The translations under genes and the position numbers were made by a program. Below the pieces are notes generated by a model, which was given only the letters and a program-made list of their open reading frames with translations, had not been told where the DNA came from and made no database searches. 64,000 bases of DNA from Pseudomonas putida (lineage in GTDB: Bacteria > Pseudomonadota > Gammaproteobacteria > Pseudomonadales > Pseudomonadaceae), in the NCBI RefSeq assembly GCF_028682175.1, contig NZ_JANHKS010000011.1:1-64000 (forward strand). Reading direction: 5' to 3'. This document shows positions 9,227 through 17,949 of the stretch, piece by piece. The stretch's first letter is position 1. Every line of letters begins with the position of its first letter.

Positions 9227-12200
9227 GTGAGTCCGCCTGTGAAATCAGCTCCTCTGGTCAGCATTGTCATACCCGCCTTCAATCCCCGTTTCTTCCAGCG
9301 TGCGTTACAGGGCGCGCTCAGCCAGACCTACTCGAACCTGGAAGTGATTGTCTGCGACGACTCGCGCGGCGACGAGATCCAGCGCATCACAGAAGCCTTT
9401 GCCCAGAACACCCGGGTCGACCTGCGTTACGTGCGCAACCCGCAGCGGCTGGGGTTTGTCGGCAACCTGCAGGCGTGCCTGGCCCAAGCCCGTGGCGAGT
9501 ACGTGAAGTTTCTCTGCGACGATGACCAGTTGTTCGCCCTGGCGGTGCAGATGCAGGCGCGACAGCTGGACATGCATCCGGACGTGAATCTGGTACTGGC
9601 CTTGCGCCTGTTCTGGGACGCCGATGACGTGCAGCTTCCGGCCCGCCTTGAAAACAGTGCATTGGCCCCTCGTGGCGCGGTGTACAAGGGCGAGGACCTG
9701 CTGGGGATCTTCCAGGCGTTTCCGATCAACTTCGTCGGTGGTTTCAGCAGTTCGATGTTCCGTCGCAGGGACCTTGAAGAACTGTTGCCGGCACTGACCC
9801 AGCCGGAGCATGGCTTCGTCGCCTCGCTGGACCTGGCGCTGTACATCTGCCTGATGCGGCGCAGCAACGTGGTGGTGCTCAACAACGTGCTGAGCGTCGA
9901 GCGTCTGCATCAGGATCGGCTGAGCCATCAGCAATCGATGAAGGACGCCGCCCTGCAAGAGCGCGAGTGGCTGCTGCAGATGCTCGAAGCCCGTGGCGGC
10001 GAGCAGGCACCGGCCAAGGGCTGGGTGCGCTACCAGCCGCTGACCGACGACGAACTGGCGGGCGGCCCTGCACAACCTCGTGCCTGGGATGAGCTGCCGC
10101 TGAGCCGTTCGCTCGGCACCAAGCAGAGCACCCAGCAGTGGCGGGTCGGCATCGACAGCGAGAGTTTCGCCGAACTGTATGACCAGTGGCTGAGCTGCCG
10201 CATGCTGACACCGCTGCAGCAGAGCCAGTTGCCCAACGTCATCGCCCAGTGGCCGTCGCGGCCGAAGATCGTTCCGGTCATCATCGACGAAACGGGTGGT
10301 CGCGCCAGCCTGGCAACGACCCTCGACAGCCTCGACCAGCAGTTGTATCCGCCGGAACTGATCGTCGTGCTGTCGCGCACCTGCACCGAAGCCCGGCTTG
10401 AAAAACGGGTGTTCACCCTGCCGCTGCAGGACGACCCCTACGCCCAGCTCAACCCGCTGTTGTCGCAGCTCGACGGGGCCCAGTGGTGCTACTTGCTGCA
10501 GGCAGGAGACCGGTTGGTCAAGCCGGCCTTGCTGATGCTGGCCGAGCGCATCGCCATGAACCCCGGGCTGCAGTGCCTGTACAGCGACGAAGGCTCCCTG
10601 CGCGAGGGCGAGTCGGCGGAGCCGGTGTTCAAGCCGGACTTCAACCTCGACATGCTGCGCAGCTACCCTTATGTCGGTCGCGCCCTGGCGTTTTCCCGCC
10701 GTGCGTTGCTCGATGCCGGCGGTTTTGATCCGCGGTTTGGCGTGCTGGCACCCCACGACGCCCTGTGGCGGCTGTTCGAGCAGGACGGCGACGCAGCCAT
10801 TGGCCATGTCAGCGAACTGCTGCTGGAATCGTCGTTCCCGCTACCGCGCTGGCTGGCGCTGCCGGAGGTCGCCGAGCAGAACCTTCAAGTGGTCCAGGCG
10901 CACTTGCAGCGCTGTGGCATCGCCCACGACATTCGTCCGGGCCAGAGCCTGGCGTTGCTCAACCGCATCGAGTACCTGCACCGCGAACAGCCGCTGGTGT
11001 CGATCATCCTGATCGTCAAGGACCAGTTGCCGGCCTTGCAGCGCTGCGTCGAAACCCTGTTCGAGAAAACCGCCTACGGCCGCTATGAACTGCTGATCGT
11101 CGACAATGCCAGCGAAACCCCCGAGGCCCGGGCGTGGCTGGCGGCGATGGCGCAACTGGACCCCGATCGCTTGCGGGTGCTGCGCCATTCGCAGACCGAA
11201 CCTGTGGCCGCGCTGTACAACCAGGCTGCCAGCGATGCCCGCGGCGACTACCTGCTGCTGCTCAATCCGTACGCGATGATTACCCATGGCGACTGGCTCG
11301 GCGAGCTGGTCAGTCAGGCTCAGCGCCCGGAAGTCGGTGTGGTCGGCGCCAAGCTGTTCGGCTCCGATGGGCAGGTGCTGCACGCCGGGCTGATCCTGGG
11401 CCTGCATGGCCCGGCCGGTGTGCCGTTCCACGGCGAGAACATCAATGCCAGCGGCTACCTGCAACGCCTGCAGGTGGTCAGCGACCTCTCTGCGGTCGGC
11501 GGCGATTGCCTGATGATTCGCAAGCGCCTGTTCGCCGAGCTGGACGGTCTGGACGAGGTTCAGTACGGCAAGGGCCTGAGCCATGTCGACCTGTGCCTGC
11601 GGGTGCGCGAGAGCGGTCACCTGGTGGTCTGGACTCCGCACGCGTTGCTTGCCCTGGGCAGCCAGCCGCCGGTGATCGCAACGCCTGAGCTTCGCGAATT
11701 GCAGATTCTGGAACAGGAGCGTTTCTACCTGCGCTGGCTTCCGGTAGTAGCCCGCGATCCGGCGTACAACCCCAACCTTGCGCTCAACAGCCTGGGCGGC
11801 ACCAGCTTCAACCTGGAACCGGGGCTGACCACTGGCTGGAGTCCGTTTTCCACCACGCAACTGCCGCGCATCCTGGCCTTGCCGATCAACGCCTCGGCCA
11901 TCGGTCACTACCGCGTCACCCAGCCGCTGATCGAGCTGGAAGCGGCGGGGAGGGCGGTGGGCGTGATCAACTACAACCTGCCGAGCATGATCGATATCGA
12001 GCGCCAGTCGCCCGATATCATCGTGCTGCAGGGGCGCTACAGCGAAGCCCCCATCGATGAGATCGTGGGGCTGAAAACCTACTCCAGGGCGCGACGCATC
12101 TTCGAGCTGGATGACTACGTCATTCATGTGCCCAAGAAGAACGCGCACATCCGCAACATGCCCGACCGCCTGGAGATGGAGCGCCTGGTGCGCCGTGGCA

Positions 12201-12853
12201 TCAGCCTGTGCGACCGGGTCGTGGTTTCGACCCAGCCGCTTGCCGATGCCCTGAGCGAGATGCACACCGACATTCGCGTGGTGCCGAACATGCTCTCGCC
12301 TCACTGGTGGAGCGGTCTGCGCAGCCATCGCCGAACGTCGGTCAAGCCCCGGGTCGGCTGGGGCGGCGGTACCAGCCACTCGGGTGACCTTGAGATCATC
12401 GCCGAGGTGGTGCGTGAGCTGGCAGATGAAGTGGATTGGGTATTCTTCGGCATGTGCCCGGATGCCTTGCGGCCTTACGTGCGCGAATTTCACACGGTGG
12501 TAGCGCTGGAGGCGTACCCGGCCAAACTGGCCAGCCTGAATCTGGACCTGGCGCTCGCCCCGCTGGAGCATCACATCTTCAACGACTGCAAAAGCAACCT
12601 GCGGTTGCTGGAGTACGGCGCCTGCGGCTACCCGGTGATCTGCACCGACACCTTGGCTTACCGTGGTTACCTGCCGTGCACGCGGATCTACACCAACAGC
12701 ACGGAAGAATGGCTCGAGGCAATCCGCAGCCACCTCGCCGACCCGGACGCCAGCTACCGCCAGGGCGACGCCCTGCGCGAAGCGGTGCTGCGCGACTACA
12801 TGCTGCGCGACGACAACCTGCAGCATTGGGTCAACGGCTGGCTAGCCGACTGA
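9227..12853 (+). CDS. giant multidomain flagellin glycosyltransferase (GT2-GT2-GT2-GT4 layout)
   Basis: A 1208-residue protein expected to transfer sugars to flagellin in the cytoplasm. Domain 1 (about residues 10-250) is a GT-A family 2 transferase with VSIVIPAFN and a CDDDQL metal-binding motif near residue 98. A second GT2-like domain (about 340-560) looks degenerate, keeping DLMLRSYPYV-GRALAFSRR-LLDAGGFD-like features but no clear DXD nucleotide site. Domain 3 (about 588-830) is GT2 with VSIILIVKDQ and IVDNAS. The last part (about 887-1208) looks like a GT4/GT-B transferase, with VGWGGGTSHSGD and NLRLLEYGACGYPVICTD. GTG 9227 is taken as start, 11 bases after GAGAGG; a second GTG four codons later is possible. 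Large multidomain transferases of this kind lie beside the flagellin gene in P. syringae (fgt1/fgt2). It shares its third domain with the second giant transferase in this island. Confidence 0.85.
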   Translation: MSPPVKSAPLVSIVIPAFNPRFFQRALQGALSQTYSNLEVIVCDDSRGDEIQRITEAFAQNTRVDLRYVRNPQRLGFVGNLQACLAQARGEYVKFLCDDDQLFALAVQMQARQLDMHPDVNLVLALRLFWDADDVQLPARLENSALAPRGAVYKGEDLLGIFQAFPINFVGGFSSSMFRRRDLEELLPALTQPEHGFVASLDLALYICLMRRSNVVVLNNVLSVERLHQDRLSHQQSMKDAALQEREWLLQMLEARGGEQAPAKGWVRYQPLTDDELAGGPAQPRAWDELPLSRSLGTKQSTQQWRVGIDSESFAELYDQWLSCRMLTPLQQSQLPNVIAQWPSRPKIVPVIIDETGGRASLATTLDSLDQQLYPPELIVVLSRTCTEARLEKRVFTLPLQDDPYAQLNPLLSQLDGAQWCYLLQAGDRLVKPALLMLAERIAMNPGLQCLYSDEGSLREGESAEPVFKPDFNLDMLRSYPYVGRALAFSRRALLDAGGFDPRFGVLAPHDALWRLFEQDGDAAIGHVSELLLESSFPLPRWLALPEVAEQNLQVVQAHLQRCGIAHDIRPGQSLALLNRIEYLHREQPLVSIILIVKDQLPALQRCVETLFEKTAYGRYELLIVDNASETPEARAWLAAMAQLDPDRLRVLRHSQTEPVAALYNQAASDARGDYLLLLNPYAMITHGDWLGELVSQAQRPEVGVVGAKLFGSDGQVLHAGLILGLHGPAGVPFHGENINASGYLQRLQVVSDLSAVGGDCLMIRKRLFAELDGLDEVQYGKGLSHVDLCLRVRESGHLVVWTPHALLALGSQPPVIATPELRELQILEQERFYLRWLPVVARDPAYNPNLALNSLGGTSFNLEPGLTTGWSPFSTTQLPRILALPINASAIGHYRVTQPLIELEAAGRAVGVINYNLPSMIDIERQSPDIIVLQGRYSEAPIDEIVGLKTYSRARRIFELDDYVIHVPKKNAHIRNMPDRLEMERLVRRGISLCDRVVVSTQPLADALSEMHTDIRVVPNMLSPHWWSGLRSHRRTSVKPRVGWGGGTSHSGDLEIIAEVVRELADEVDWVFFGMCPDALRPYVREFHTVVALEAYPAKLASLNLDLALAPLEHHIFNDCKSNLRLLEYGACGYPVICTDTLAYRGYLPCTRIYTNSTEEWLEAIRSHLADPDASYRQGDALREAVLRDYMLRDDNLQHWVNGWLAD

Positions 12854-12863
12854 CACCCCGCTC

Positions 12864-13129
12864 CCGTAGCAGCGGCCTTGCCCGCGGGTCGATCTCGCGG
12901 CCGCCCCCGCCGGCAAGCCGTGCTGCTACGGACTGGCGGCGCACTCAGATCCCGCGCTAGCGATATCGCGGACGCCGACGCCGGCAAGCCGGACTGCTAC
13001 GGGTTGGTGGGGTGGTGGCGATTTCTGTGTGGGTCGGAATGGTGGGAGCGGGCTTGCCCGCGAAAGCGGTGGGTCAGGCGATATCGAAACGTCAGGCCTG
13101 ACGCATTCGCGGGCAAGCCCGCTCCCACA
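12864..13129. repeat. REP elements, left part of the intergenic repeat block
   Basis: Contains two REP families. An inverted pair of the CCGTAGCAG...GCCGGCAAG type lies at 12864-12931, a further element lies at 12970-13003, and an inverted pair of GTGGGAGCGGGCTTGCCCGCGA elements spans 13042-13129. The last pair and about 40 bases before it match the second half of the 402-bp repeat unit further right, but with two fewer 19-bp repeats (offset 364 instead of 402). No convincing gene is present in this stretch. Confidence 0.85.
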
Positions 13130-13492
13130 GATTCTCGGCACAACCATAGATTACCGGCACATTTTCGGATACATGGGTGCACCCAATCCCGTAGCAGCCG
13201 GGCTTGCCCGCGGGTCGATCTTGCGGACGCCCCCGCCGGCAAGCCGTGCCGCAACGGACCGGCGGCGTACCCGGATCCCGCGTCCTCCGACGCTTTTGGT
13301 AGCAGTCCGGCTTGCCGGCGTCAGCGATCTCGCGGCCGCCCCCGCCGGCAAGCCGTGCTGCTACGGGTTTGTGGGGTGGTGGAGATCTCTGTGTGGGTCG
13401 GAATGGTGGGAGCGGGCTTGCCCGCGAAAGCGGTGGGTCAGGCGATATCGAAACGTCAGGTCTGACGCATTCGCGGGCAAGCCCGCTCCCAC

Positions 13493-13562
13493 AGATTGCT
13501 GGCACAACCATAGATTGTCGGCACAACCACAGATTCTCGGCACAACCATAGATTACCGGCAC
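13493..13562. repeat. 19-bp direct repeats, AGATTNNCGGCACAACCAY (copy 1)
   Basis: Three complete 19-base units start at 13493, 13512 and 13531, and a partial one at 13550. The same set recurs 402 bases later at 13895-13964, and a set of one complete and one partial unit is at 13129-13160. The third to sixth bases of each unit after AGATT vary. There are no spacers, so this is not a CRISPR array. Confidence 0.8.
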
Positions 13563-13894
13563 ATTCTCGGATACATGGGTGCACCCAATCCCGTAGCAGC
13601 CGGGCTTGCCCGCGGGTCGATCTTGCGGACGCCCCCGCCGGCAAGCCGTGCTGCTACGGATCGGCGGCGTACCCGGATCCCGCGTCCTCCGACGCTTTTG
13701 GTAGCAGTCCGGCTTGCCGGCGTCAGCGATCTCGCGGCCGCCCCCGCCGGCAAGTCGTGCTGCTACGGGTTTGTGGGGTGGTGGAGATCTCTGTGTGGGT
13801 CGGAATGGTGGGAGCGGGCTTGCCCGCGAAAGCGGTGGGTCAGGCGATATCGAAACGTCAGGTCTGACGCATTCGCGGGCAAGCCCGCTCCCAC

Positions 13895-13964
13895 AGATTG
13901 CTGGCACAACCATAGATTGTCGGCACAACCACAGATTCTCGGCACAACCATAGATTGCCGGCAC
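13895..13964. repeat. 19-bp direct repeats, AGATTNNCGGCACAACCAY (copy 2)
   Basis: Second occurrence of the 19-base repeat set, with complete units starting at 13895, 13914 and 13933 and a partial unit at 13952. It lies at the same place in the second 402-bp copy, so the short repeats had already multiplied before the larger unit was duplicated. Confidence 0.8.
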
Positions 13965-14162
13965 ATCCACGAATTCCTGGGTGCACCCAATCCCGTAGCA
14001 GCCGGGCTTGCCCGCGGGTCGATCTCGCGGCCGCCTCCGCCGGCAGGCCGTGCTGCTACGGACCGGCGGCGTACCCGGATCTCGCGTCCTCCGACGCTTT
14101 TGGTAGCAGTCCGGCTTGCCGGCGTCAGCGGTCGTATGCCAGAAAAACAGACGCCGCAAAAC

Positions 14163-14179
14163 TGGCGCGCTTCCTGCAA
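14163..14179 (+). promoter_or_regulatory. sigma54-type promoter for the sugar-nucleotide operon
   Basis: TGGCGCGCTTCCTGCAA has exact GG-N10-GC spacing and differs from TGGCACG-N4-TTGCA at only two positions. Its left half matches the flgF promoter of this window. It is the only such match seen in the 190 bases between the repeat array and rfbF, and would give a leader of roughly 130 bases. It would place glycan synthesis under RpoN with FleQ or FleR. Confidence 0.6.
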
Positions 14180-14322
14180 GACCTCCCTTATATCGCCATA
14201 AATCGTGCATTCCAGGCGTTGCCCTGCACGGTGCGATGTCGATTTCGGTGATTGGTCCAGACGGCCTGCGAGGCGCGAAGAGCGCCAGCTTGAGCCCTGA
14301 ACGAAACATGAGGGGAAGTGCA

Positions 14323-15096
14323 GTGAAAGCAGTAATTCTGGCGGGCGGTCTCGGTACCCGTATCAGCGAAGAGTCGCATCTGAAACCCAAGCCCATGATC
14401 GAGATCGGCGGAAAGCCAATTCTCTGGCACATCATGAAGCAGTACTCCGCCCACGGCATTCACGACTTCGTGATCTGCCTGGGCTACAAGGGCTATGCGA
14501 TCAAGGATTTCTTCGCCAACTACTTCCTGCACACCTCCGACGTCACCTTCGACATGCGCAACAACCGCATGGACGTGCATCAGAACTACAGCGAGCCATG
14601 GCGCGTCACCCTGATCGACACCGGGGATGACACCATGACCGGCGGCCGCCTGCGTCGTGCCCAGCGCTACGTCGAAGATGAAGAAGCCTTCTGCTTCACC
14701 TATGGCGACGGCGTATCGGACCTGAACATCGGCGCGCTGGTCGATTTCCACCGTGGCCACGGCAAGATGGCCACCGTGACCGCCGTTCAGCCTCCAGGAC
14801 GCTACGGTGCGCTGGATCGCGATGGCGACCGCGTGCTGGGTTTCACCGAGAAGCCCCGTGGCGACGGTGGCTGGATCAACGGCGGCTTCTTCGTGCTGTC
14901 GCCCCGGGTGCTGCCGTTCATTGCCAATGACATGACCTCGTGGGAATCCGAGCCGCTGGCGCAACTGGCTGCCCAGGATCAACTGCGCGCGTACCAGCAC
15001 GAAGGTTTCTGGCACCCGATGGACACCCTGCGCGACAAGAATCAGCTCGAAGAACTCTGGCAGAGCGGGGAGGCTCCATGGAAGCAGTGGAGCTGA
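14323..15096 (+). CDS. rfbF: glucose-1-phosphate cytidylyltransferase (RfbF)
   Basis: Makes CDP-glucose from CTP and glucose 1-phosphate, the entry step to CDP-6-deoxyhexoses. The N-terminus holds the nucleotidyltransferase signature LAGGLGTRISEES...KPKPM with EIGGKPILWHIMK (residues 6-33), which is the RfbF pattern. Choosing GTG 14323, 7 bases after AGGGGAA, gives 257 residues, exactly the usual length; an ATG 15 bases upstream is the alternative. It opens the operon and overlaps rfbG by 19 bases. The rfbF-rfbG pair is diagnostic for a CDP-sugar route rather than dTDP. Confidence 0.93.
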   Translation: MKAVILAGGLGTRISEESHLKPKPMIEIGGKPILWHIMKQYSAHGIHDFVICLGYKGYAIKDFFANYFLHTSDVTFDMRNNRMDVHQNYSEPWRVTLIDTGDDTMTGGRLRRAQRYVEDEEAFCFTYGDGVSDLNIGALVDFHRGHGKMATVTAVQPPGRYGALDRDGDRVLGFTEKPRGDGGWINGGFFVLSPRVLPFIANDMTSWESEPLAQLAAQDQLRAYQHEGFWHPMDTLRDKNQLEELWQSGEAPWKQWS

Positions 15097-16160
15097 GCCC
15101 GGCGTTCTGGCAGGGCAAGCGTGTCCTGCTCACTGGACACACAGGCTTCAAGGGCAGCTGGCTGGCGCTGTGGCTGGGCAGCATCGGTGCCCGGGTGACC
15201 GGCTTTGCCCTGGACCCCGGCACCGAGCCGAGCCTGTTCGAGCTTGCCCGTGTGGCTGAAGGCATCGACGACCGCCGTGGCGACCTGCGCGACCTCGGCG
15301 CACTGCTGGAGGTGATCGCAGACGTCGAGCCTGAAATCGTCCTGCACCTGGCGGCCCAGCCGCTGGTGCGCGAAGGCTATCGCGACCCGTTGGGCACCTA
15401 CTCGAGCAACGTCATGGGTACCCTCAACCTGCTCGAAGCGGTGCGTCAGGTTGGCTGCGTGCGCGCCTGCGTGCTGGTGACCACCGACAAGGTGTACGCC
15501 AATCAGGAGTGGCTGTGGCCCTATCGTGAGAACGAGCCCCTGGGCGGCCATGACCCCTACAGCAGCAGCAAGGCGTGCTGCGAATTGCTCGCGCAATCCT
15601 ATGCCGCATCGTTTTTTCATCCCGATAAATACGCCGAGCACGGTCTGGCCATCGCCACCGCCCGCGCGGGCAATGTGCTGGGCGGTGGTGATTTCGCCGC
15701 CGACCGCCTGATCCCCGATGTGCTCAAGGCATGGTCGGCGGGGGAGCCTGTGACCTTGCGTTATCCGCAGGCCGTGCGCCCCTGGCAACACGCTCTGGAG
15801 CCGTTGGCGGGTTATCTGCTGCTCGCCCAGGGGCTGTTCGAGCAAGGCCCGCAGATGGCGGGTGCGTGGAACTTCGGCCCCAGCGACAGCGACATGTGCA
15901 CCGTCGGCGAAGTGGTCGCGACCCTCGCCAGCCACTGGCCTCAGGCGCCGGGGCTACGGGTGGAAACCAGCGAGCTGCACGAAGCCGGTCTGTTGCGCCT
16001 GGACAGCAGCCGTGCGCGGCAGTTGCTCGGCTGGCAAGCGCGCTGGTCTTTGCAGCAGTGCCTGCAGAACACCCTGGCCTGGCACCTGGCGTGGAAGGCC
16101 GGCGAAGACATGCGCGACTTCACCCTCTCGCAACTGAACCAGTACATGGAGCGCACATGA
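15078..16160 (+). CDS. rfbG: CDP-glucose 4,6-dehydratase (RfbG)
   Basis: Converts CDP-glucose to CDP-4-keto-6-deoxyglucose with tightly bound NAD. An extended SDR protein of 360 residues: the nucleotide-binding loop LLTGHTGFKGSW is at residues 17-28, TTDKVY carries the catalytic Thr region, and Tyr161-SSS-Lys165 is the YxxxK pair. The HTGFKGSWL form is characteristic of CDP-glucose rather than dTDP-glucose dehydratases. The ATG at 15078 follows GGGAGG and lies inside the end of rfbF, so the two are translationally coupled. It overlaps the next gene by 4 bases. No RfbH-type 3-dehydratase follows, so the 3-hydroxyl is probably kept. Confidence 0.93.
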   Translation: MEAVELSPAFWQGKRVLLTGHTGFKGSWLALWLGSIGARVTGFALDPGTEPSLFELARVAEGIDDRRGDLRDLGALLEVIADVEPEIVLHLAAQPLVREGYRDPLGTYSSNVMGTLNLLEAVRQVGCVRACVLVTTDKVYANQEWLWPYRENEPLGGHDPYSSSKACCELLAQSYAASFFHPDKYAEHGLAIATARAGNVLGGGDFAADRLIPDVLKAWSAGEPVTLRYPQAVRPWQHALEPLAGYLLLAQGLFEQGPQMAGAWNFGPSDSDMCTVGEVVATLASHWPQAPGLRVETSELHEAGLLRLDSSRARQLLGWQARWSLQQCLQNTLAWHLAWKAGEDMRDFTLSQLNQYMERT

Positions 16161-16717
16161 TCGACATGCAATTGCGCGCCTTGCCGCTCAAGGGGCTGTT
16201 CAGCGTCCAGCACCGCCGCCACGCCGATCAGCGCGGACAGTTTTCACGGCTGTTCTGCGAGGGCAGCCTGGCCGCGTTCGGCCAGACTTTTCACATTCGC
16301 CAGATCAACCATTCCCGCACCACCGAGCAGGGCACGGTGCGCGGCATGCATTACCAGAAGGCCCAGGCCCCCGAAGCCAAGCTGATTACCTGCCTGCGCG
16401 GCGCCGTCTGGGATGTGGCCGTTGACCTGAACCCGGATTCGGCAACCTTCTTGCAGTGGCATGCCGAGCGACTGGAAGCTGGCGACGGGCGCAGCCTGTT
16501 GATTCCTGCAGGCTTCGCCCACGGATTCCAGGCGTTGACCGACGACGCCGAGCTTCTGTACCTGCACAGCGCCGATTATTCGGCCGAGCATGAGGCCGGT
16601 CTGTCGGCAAACGACCCACGGCTGGACATTGCCTGGCCGTTGCCTGTCAAGAATCTGTCGGCTCGCGACGCTGGCCATCCAATGCTGGACTCGACTTTTG
16701 CTGGAGTGCGTTTATGA
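16157..16717 (+). CDS. RfbC-like sugar 3,5-epimerase family protein
   Basis: A 186-residue cupin of the dTDP-4-dehydrorhamnose 3,5-epimerase family, here expected to act on the CDP-4-keto-6-deoxy sugar. The family motif GTVRGMHYQ carries the catalytic His65, followed by VWDVAVDLN with the partner Asp and PAGFAHGF in the substrate pocket. It may epimerise C3, C5 or both; the sequence does not say which. It begins in an ATGA overlap with rfbG and ends overlapping the next start, so it belongs to the same translational chain. The neighbours show that its substrate is unlikely to be dTDP-linked, as no RmlA or RmlB is present. Confidence 0.85.
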   Translation: MIDMQLRALPLKGLFSVQHRRHADQRGQFSRLFCEGSLAAFGQTFHIRQINHSRTTEQGTVRGMHYQKAQAPEAKLITCLRGAVWDVAVDLNPDSATFLQWHAERLEAGDGRSLLIPAGFAHGFQALTDDAELLYLHSADYSAEHEAGLSANDPRLDIAWPLPVKNLSARDAGHPMLDSTFAGVRL

Positions 16718-17949
16718 ATTGCCGTGGTTGCGGTGCGAAGCTTTCGCTGCCGCTGATCGATCTGGGCACTGCGCCACCGTCCAACGCCTACCTGCGGCCC
16801 GAGCAACTGACCCAGGCCGAGCAGTGGGTGCCGTTGAAGGTCGATGTGTGCGAACAGTGCTGGCTGGTGCAGACCGATGACTACACCAGCGCCGAAAGCC
16901 TGTTCGACGCCGACTATGCCTATTTCAGCTCGTTCTCCAGCTCCTGGCTGGCCCATGCCGAGCGGTACGTGGGCCAGATGGTTGAGCGCTTCGCGCTGAA
17001 CGCTGACAGCCGCGTGGTCGAGATCGCTGCGAACGACGGTTACCTGTTGCAGTACGTGGCCGGTCGTGGCATCGGCTGCCTGGGCATCGAGCCGACCCGC
17101 AGCACCGCCGAGGCGGCGCGGGAGAAGGGCCTGGAAATCCGCGAGGTGTTTTTCGGCGAGGCCACCGCGCAGGCCCTGGTTGCCGAAGGCTGGTCGGCGG
17201 ACCTGATGGCGGCCAACAACGTGCTGGCCCATGTGCCGGACATCAACGACTTCCTGCGCGGGTTCGCCACGCTGCTCAAGCCAACCGGTGTTGCCACCTT
17301 CGAATTCCCGCAACTGCTGGCGCTGATCGCCGGGCAGCAGTTCGACACGCTGTATCACGAGCATTATTCCTACCTGTCGTTGACTGCCGTGCAGACCCTG
17401 TGCGAGCGCAACGGCCTGCAGGTCTTCGATGTGCAATCACTCAAGACCCATGGCGGCTCGCTGCGGGTCTTCGTGCAACGTGGCAGCCTCTCGCAGCCCG
17501 GCGCTCAAGCGGTACAGCCTGCGGTCGCGCAGCAGTTGCAGGCCGAGCTGGACGCCGGGGTGAAAACGCCGCAGTTCTACGCATCCCTGGCGCCTGCGGC
17601 CGAACGCATCAAGCATCAATTGCTGGGCTTCCTGCTCAAGGCCAAGGCAGAGGGCAAGCGCGTGGTGGGCTACGGTGCGGCGGCCAAGGGCAACACCTTG
17701 CTCAACTATGCGGGCGTGAAGCCGGACCTGCTGGCCTGGGTCGCCGACGCCAATCCGCACAAGCAGGGCAAATTCCTGCCGGGTAGCCGCATCCCTGTGG
17801 TTTCCCCCGAACGCATCGCCATCGAGAAGCCGGACTACGTGCTGGTGCTGCCGTGGAACCTGCTCAAGGAGATCGGCGAGCAGCAGAGCCACGTGCACGG
17901 TTGGGGCGGCCGTTTCGTGATTGCCGTGCCGGAGTTGACCTTCCTGTGA
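16714..17949 (+). CDS. sugar C-methyltransferase with zinc-binding N-terminus (TylC3/NovU-like)
   Basis: A SAM-dependent methyltransferase predicted to add a methyl group to a ring carbon, probably C3, of a nucleotide-linked 4-keto-6-deoxy sugar. The N-terminal zinc site is visible as Cys3-Cys6 and Cys46-Cys49. The SAM domain has VVEIAANDGYLLQY near residues 101-114. Tyr214-His-Glu216-His217 matches the conserved YHEH of sugar C-methyltransferases, whose Glu/His act as catalytic bases. The C-terminal Rossmann-like part has VVGYGAAAKGNTLLNY. At 411 residues it has the usual length. ATGA overlap with the epimerase gene before and GTGA overlap with the next gene after. The product sugar would be branched; exact position is inference. 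Confidence 0.85.
   Translation: MNCRGCGAKLSLPLIDLGTAPPSNAYLRPEQLTQAEQWVPLKVDVCEQCWLVQTDDYTSAESLFDADYAYFSSFSSSWLAHAERYVGQMVERFALNADSRVVEIAANDGYLLQYVAGRGIGCLGIEPTRSTAEAAREKGLEIREVFFGEATAQALVAEGWSADLMAANNVLAHVPDINDFLRGFATLLKPTGVATFEFPQLLALIAGQQFDTLYHEHYSYLSLTAVQTLCERNGLQVFDVQSLKTHGGSLRVFVQRGSLSQPGAQAVQPAVAQQLQAELDAGVKTPQFYASLAPAAERIKHQLLGFLLKAKAEGKRVVGYGAAAKGNTLLNYAGVKPDLLAWVADANPHKQGKFLPGSRIPVVSPERIAIEKPDYVLVLPWNLLKEIGEQQSHVHGWGGRFVIAVPELTFL

Larger units (their letters stand above)
13125..14130. repeat. tandem array of a 402-bp REP-composite unit (2.5 copies)
   Basis: A unit of 402 bases is repeated directly: copy 1 from about 13125, copy 2 from about 13527, and a partial copy 3 from about 13929 that stops near 14130, half way through the unit. 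Each full unit holds a GTAGCAG-type REP pair, a single GGTAGCAGTCCGGCTTGCCGGC element with its mate, and a GTGGGAGCGGG-type REP pair, then 19-bp direct repeats. The copies differ at only a few positions. Open frames of 60-390 codons through it on both strands are repeat artefacts. It separates the first glycosyltransferase from the sugar operon. Confidence 0.85.

Noticed and set aside
13493-13964. 19-bp repeats taken as a CRISPR array
   Set aside because: The units are directly adjacent with no spacers, and no cas genes are in the window.
13029-14201. 390-codon + frame and 455-codon minus frame across the intergenic block
   Set aside because: Both are built from translated REP and 402-bp repeats, with periodic identical peptide blocks. 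They are repeat artefacts.
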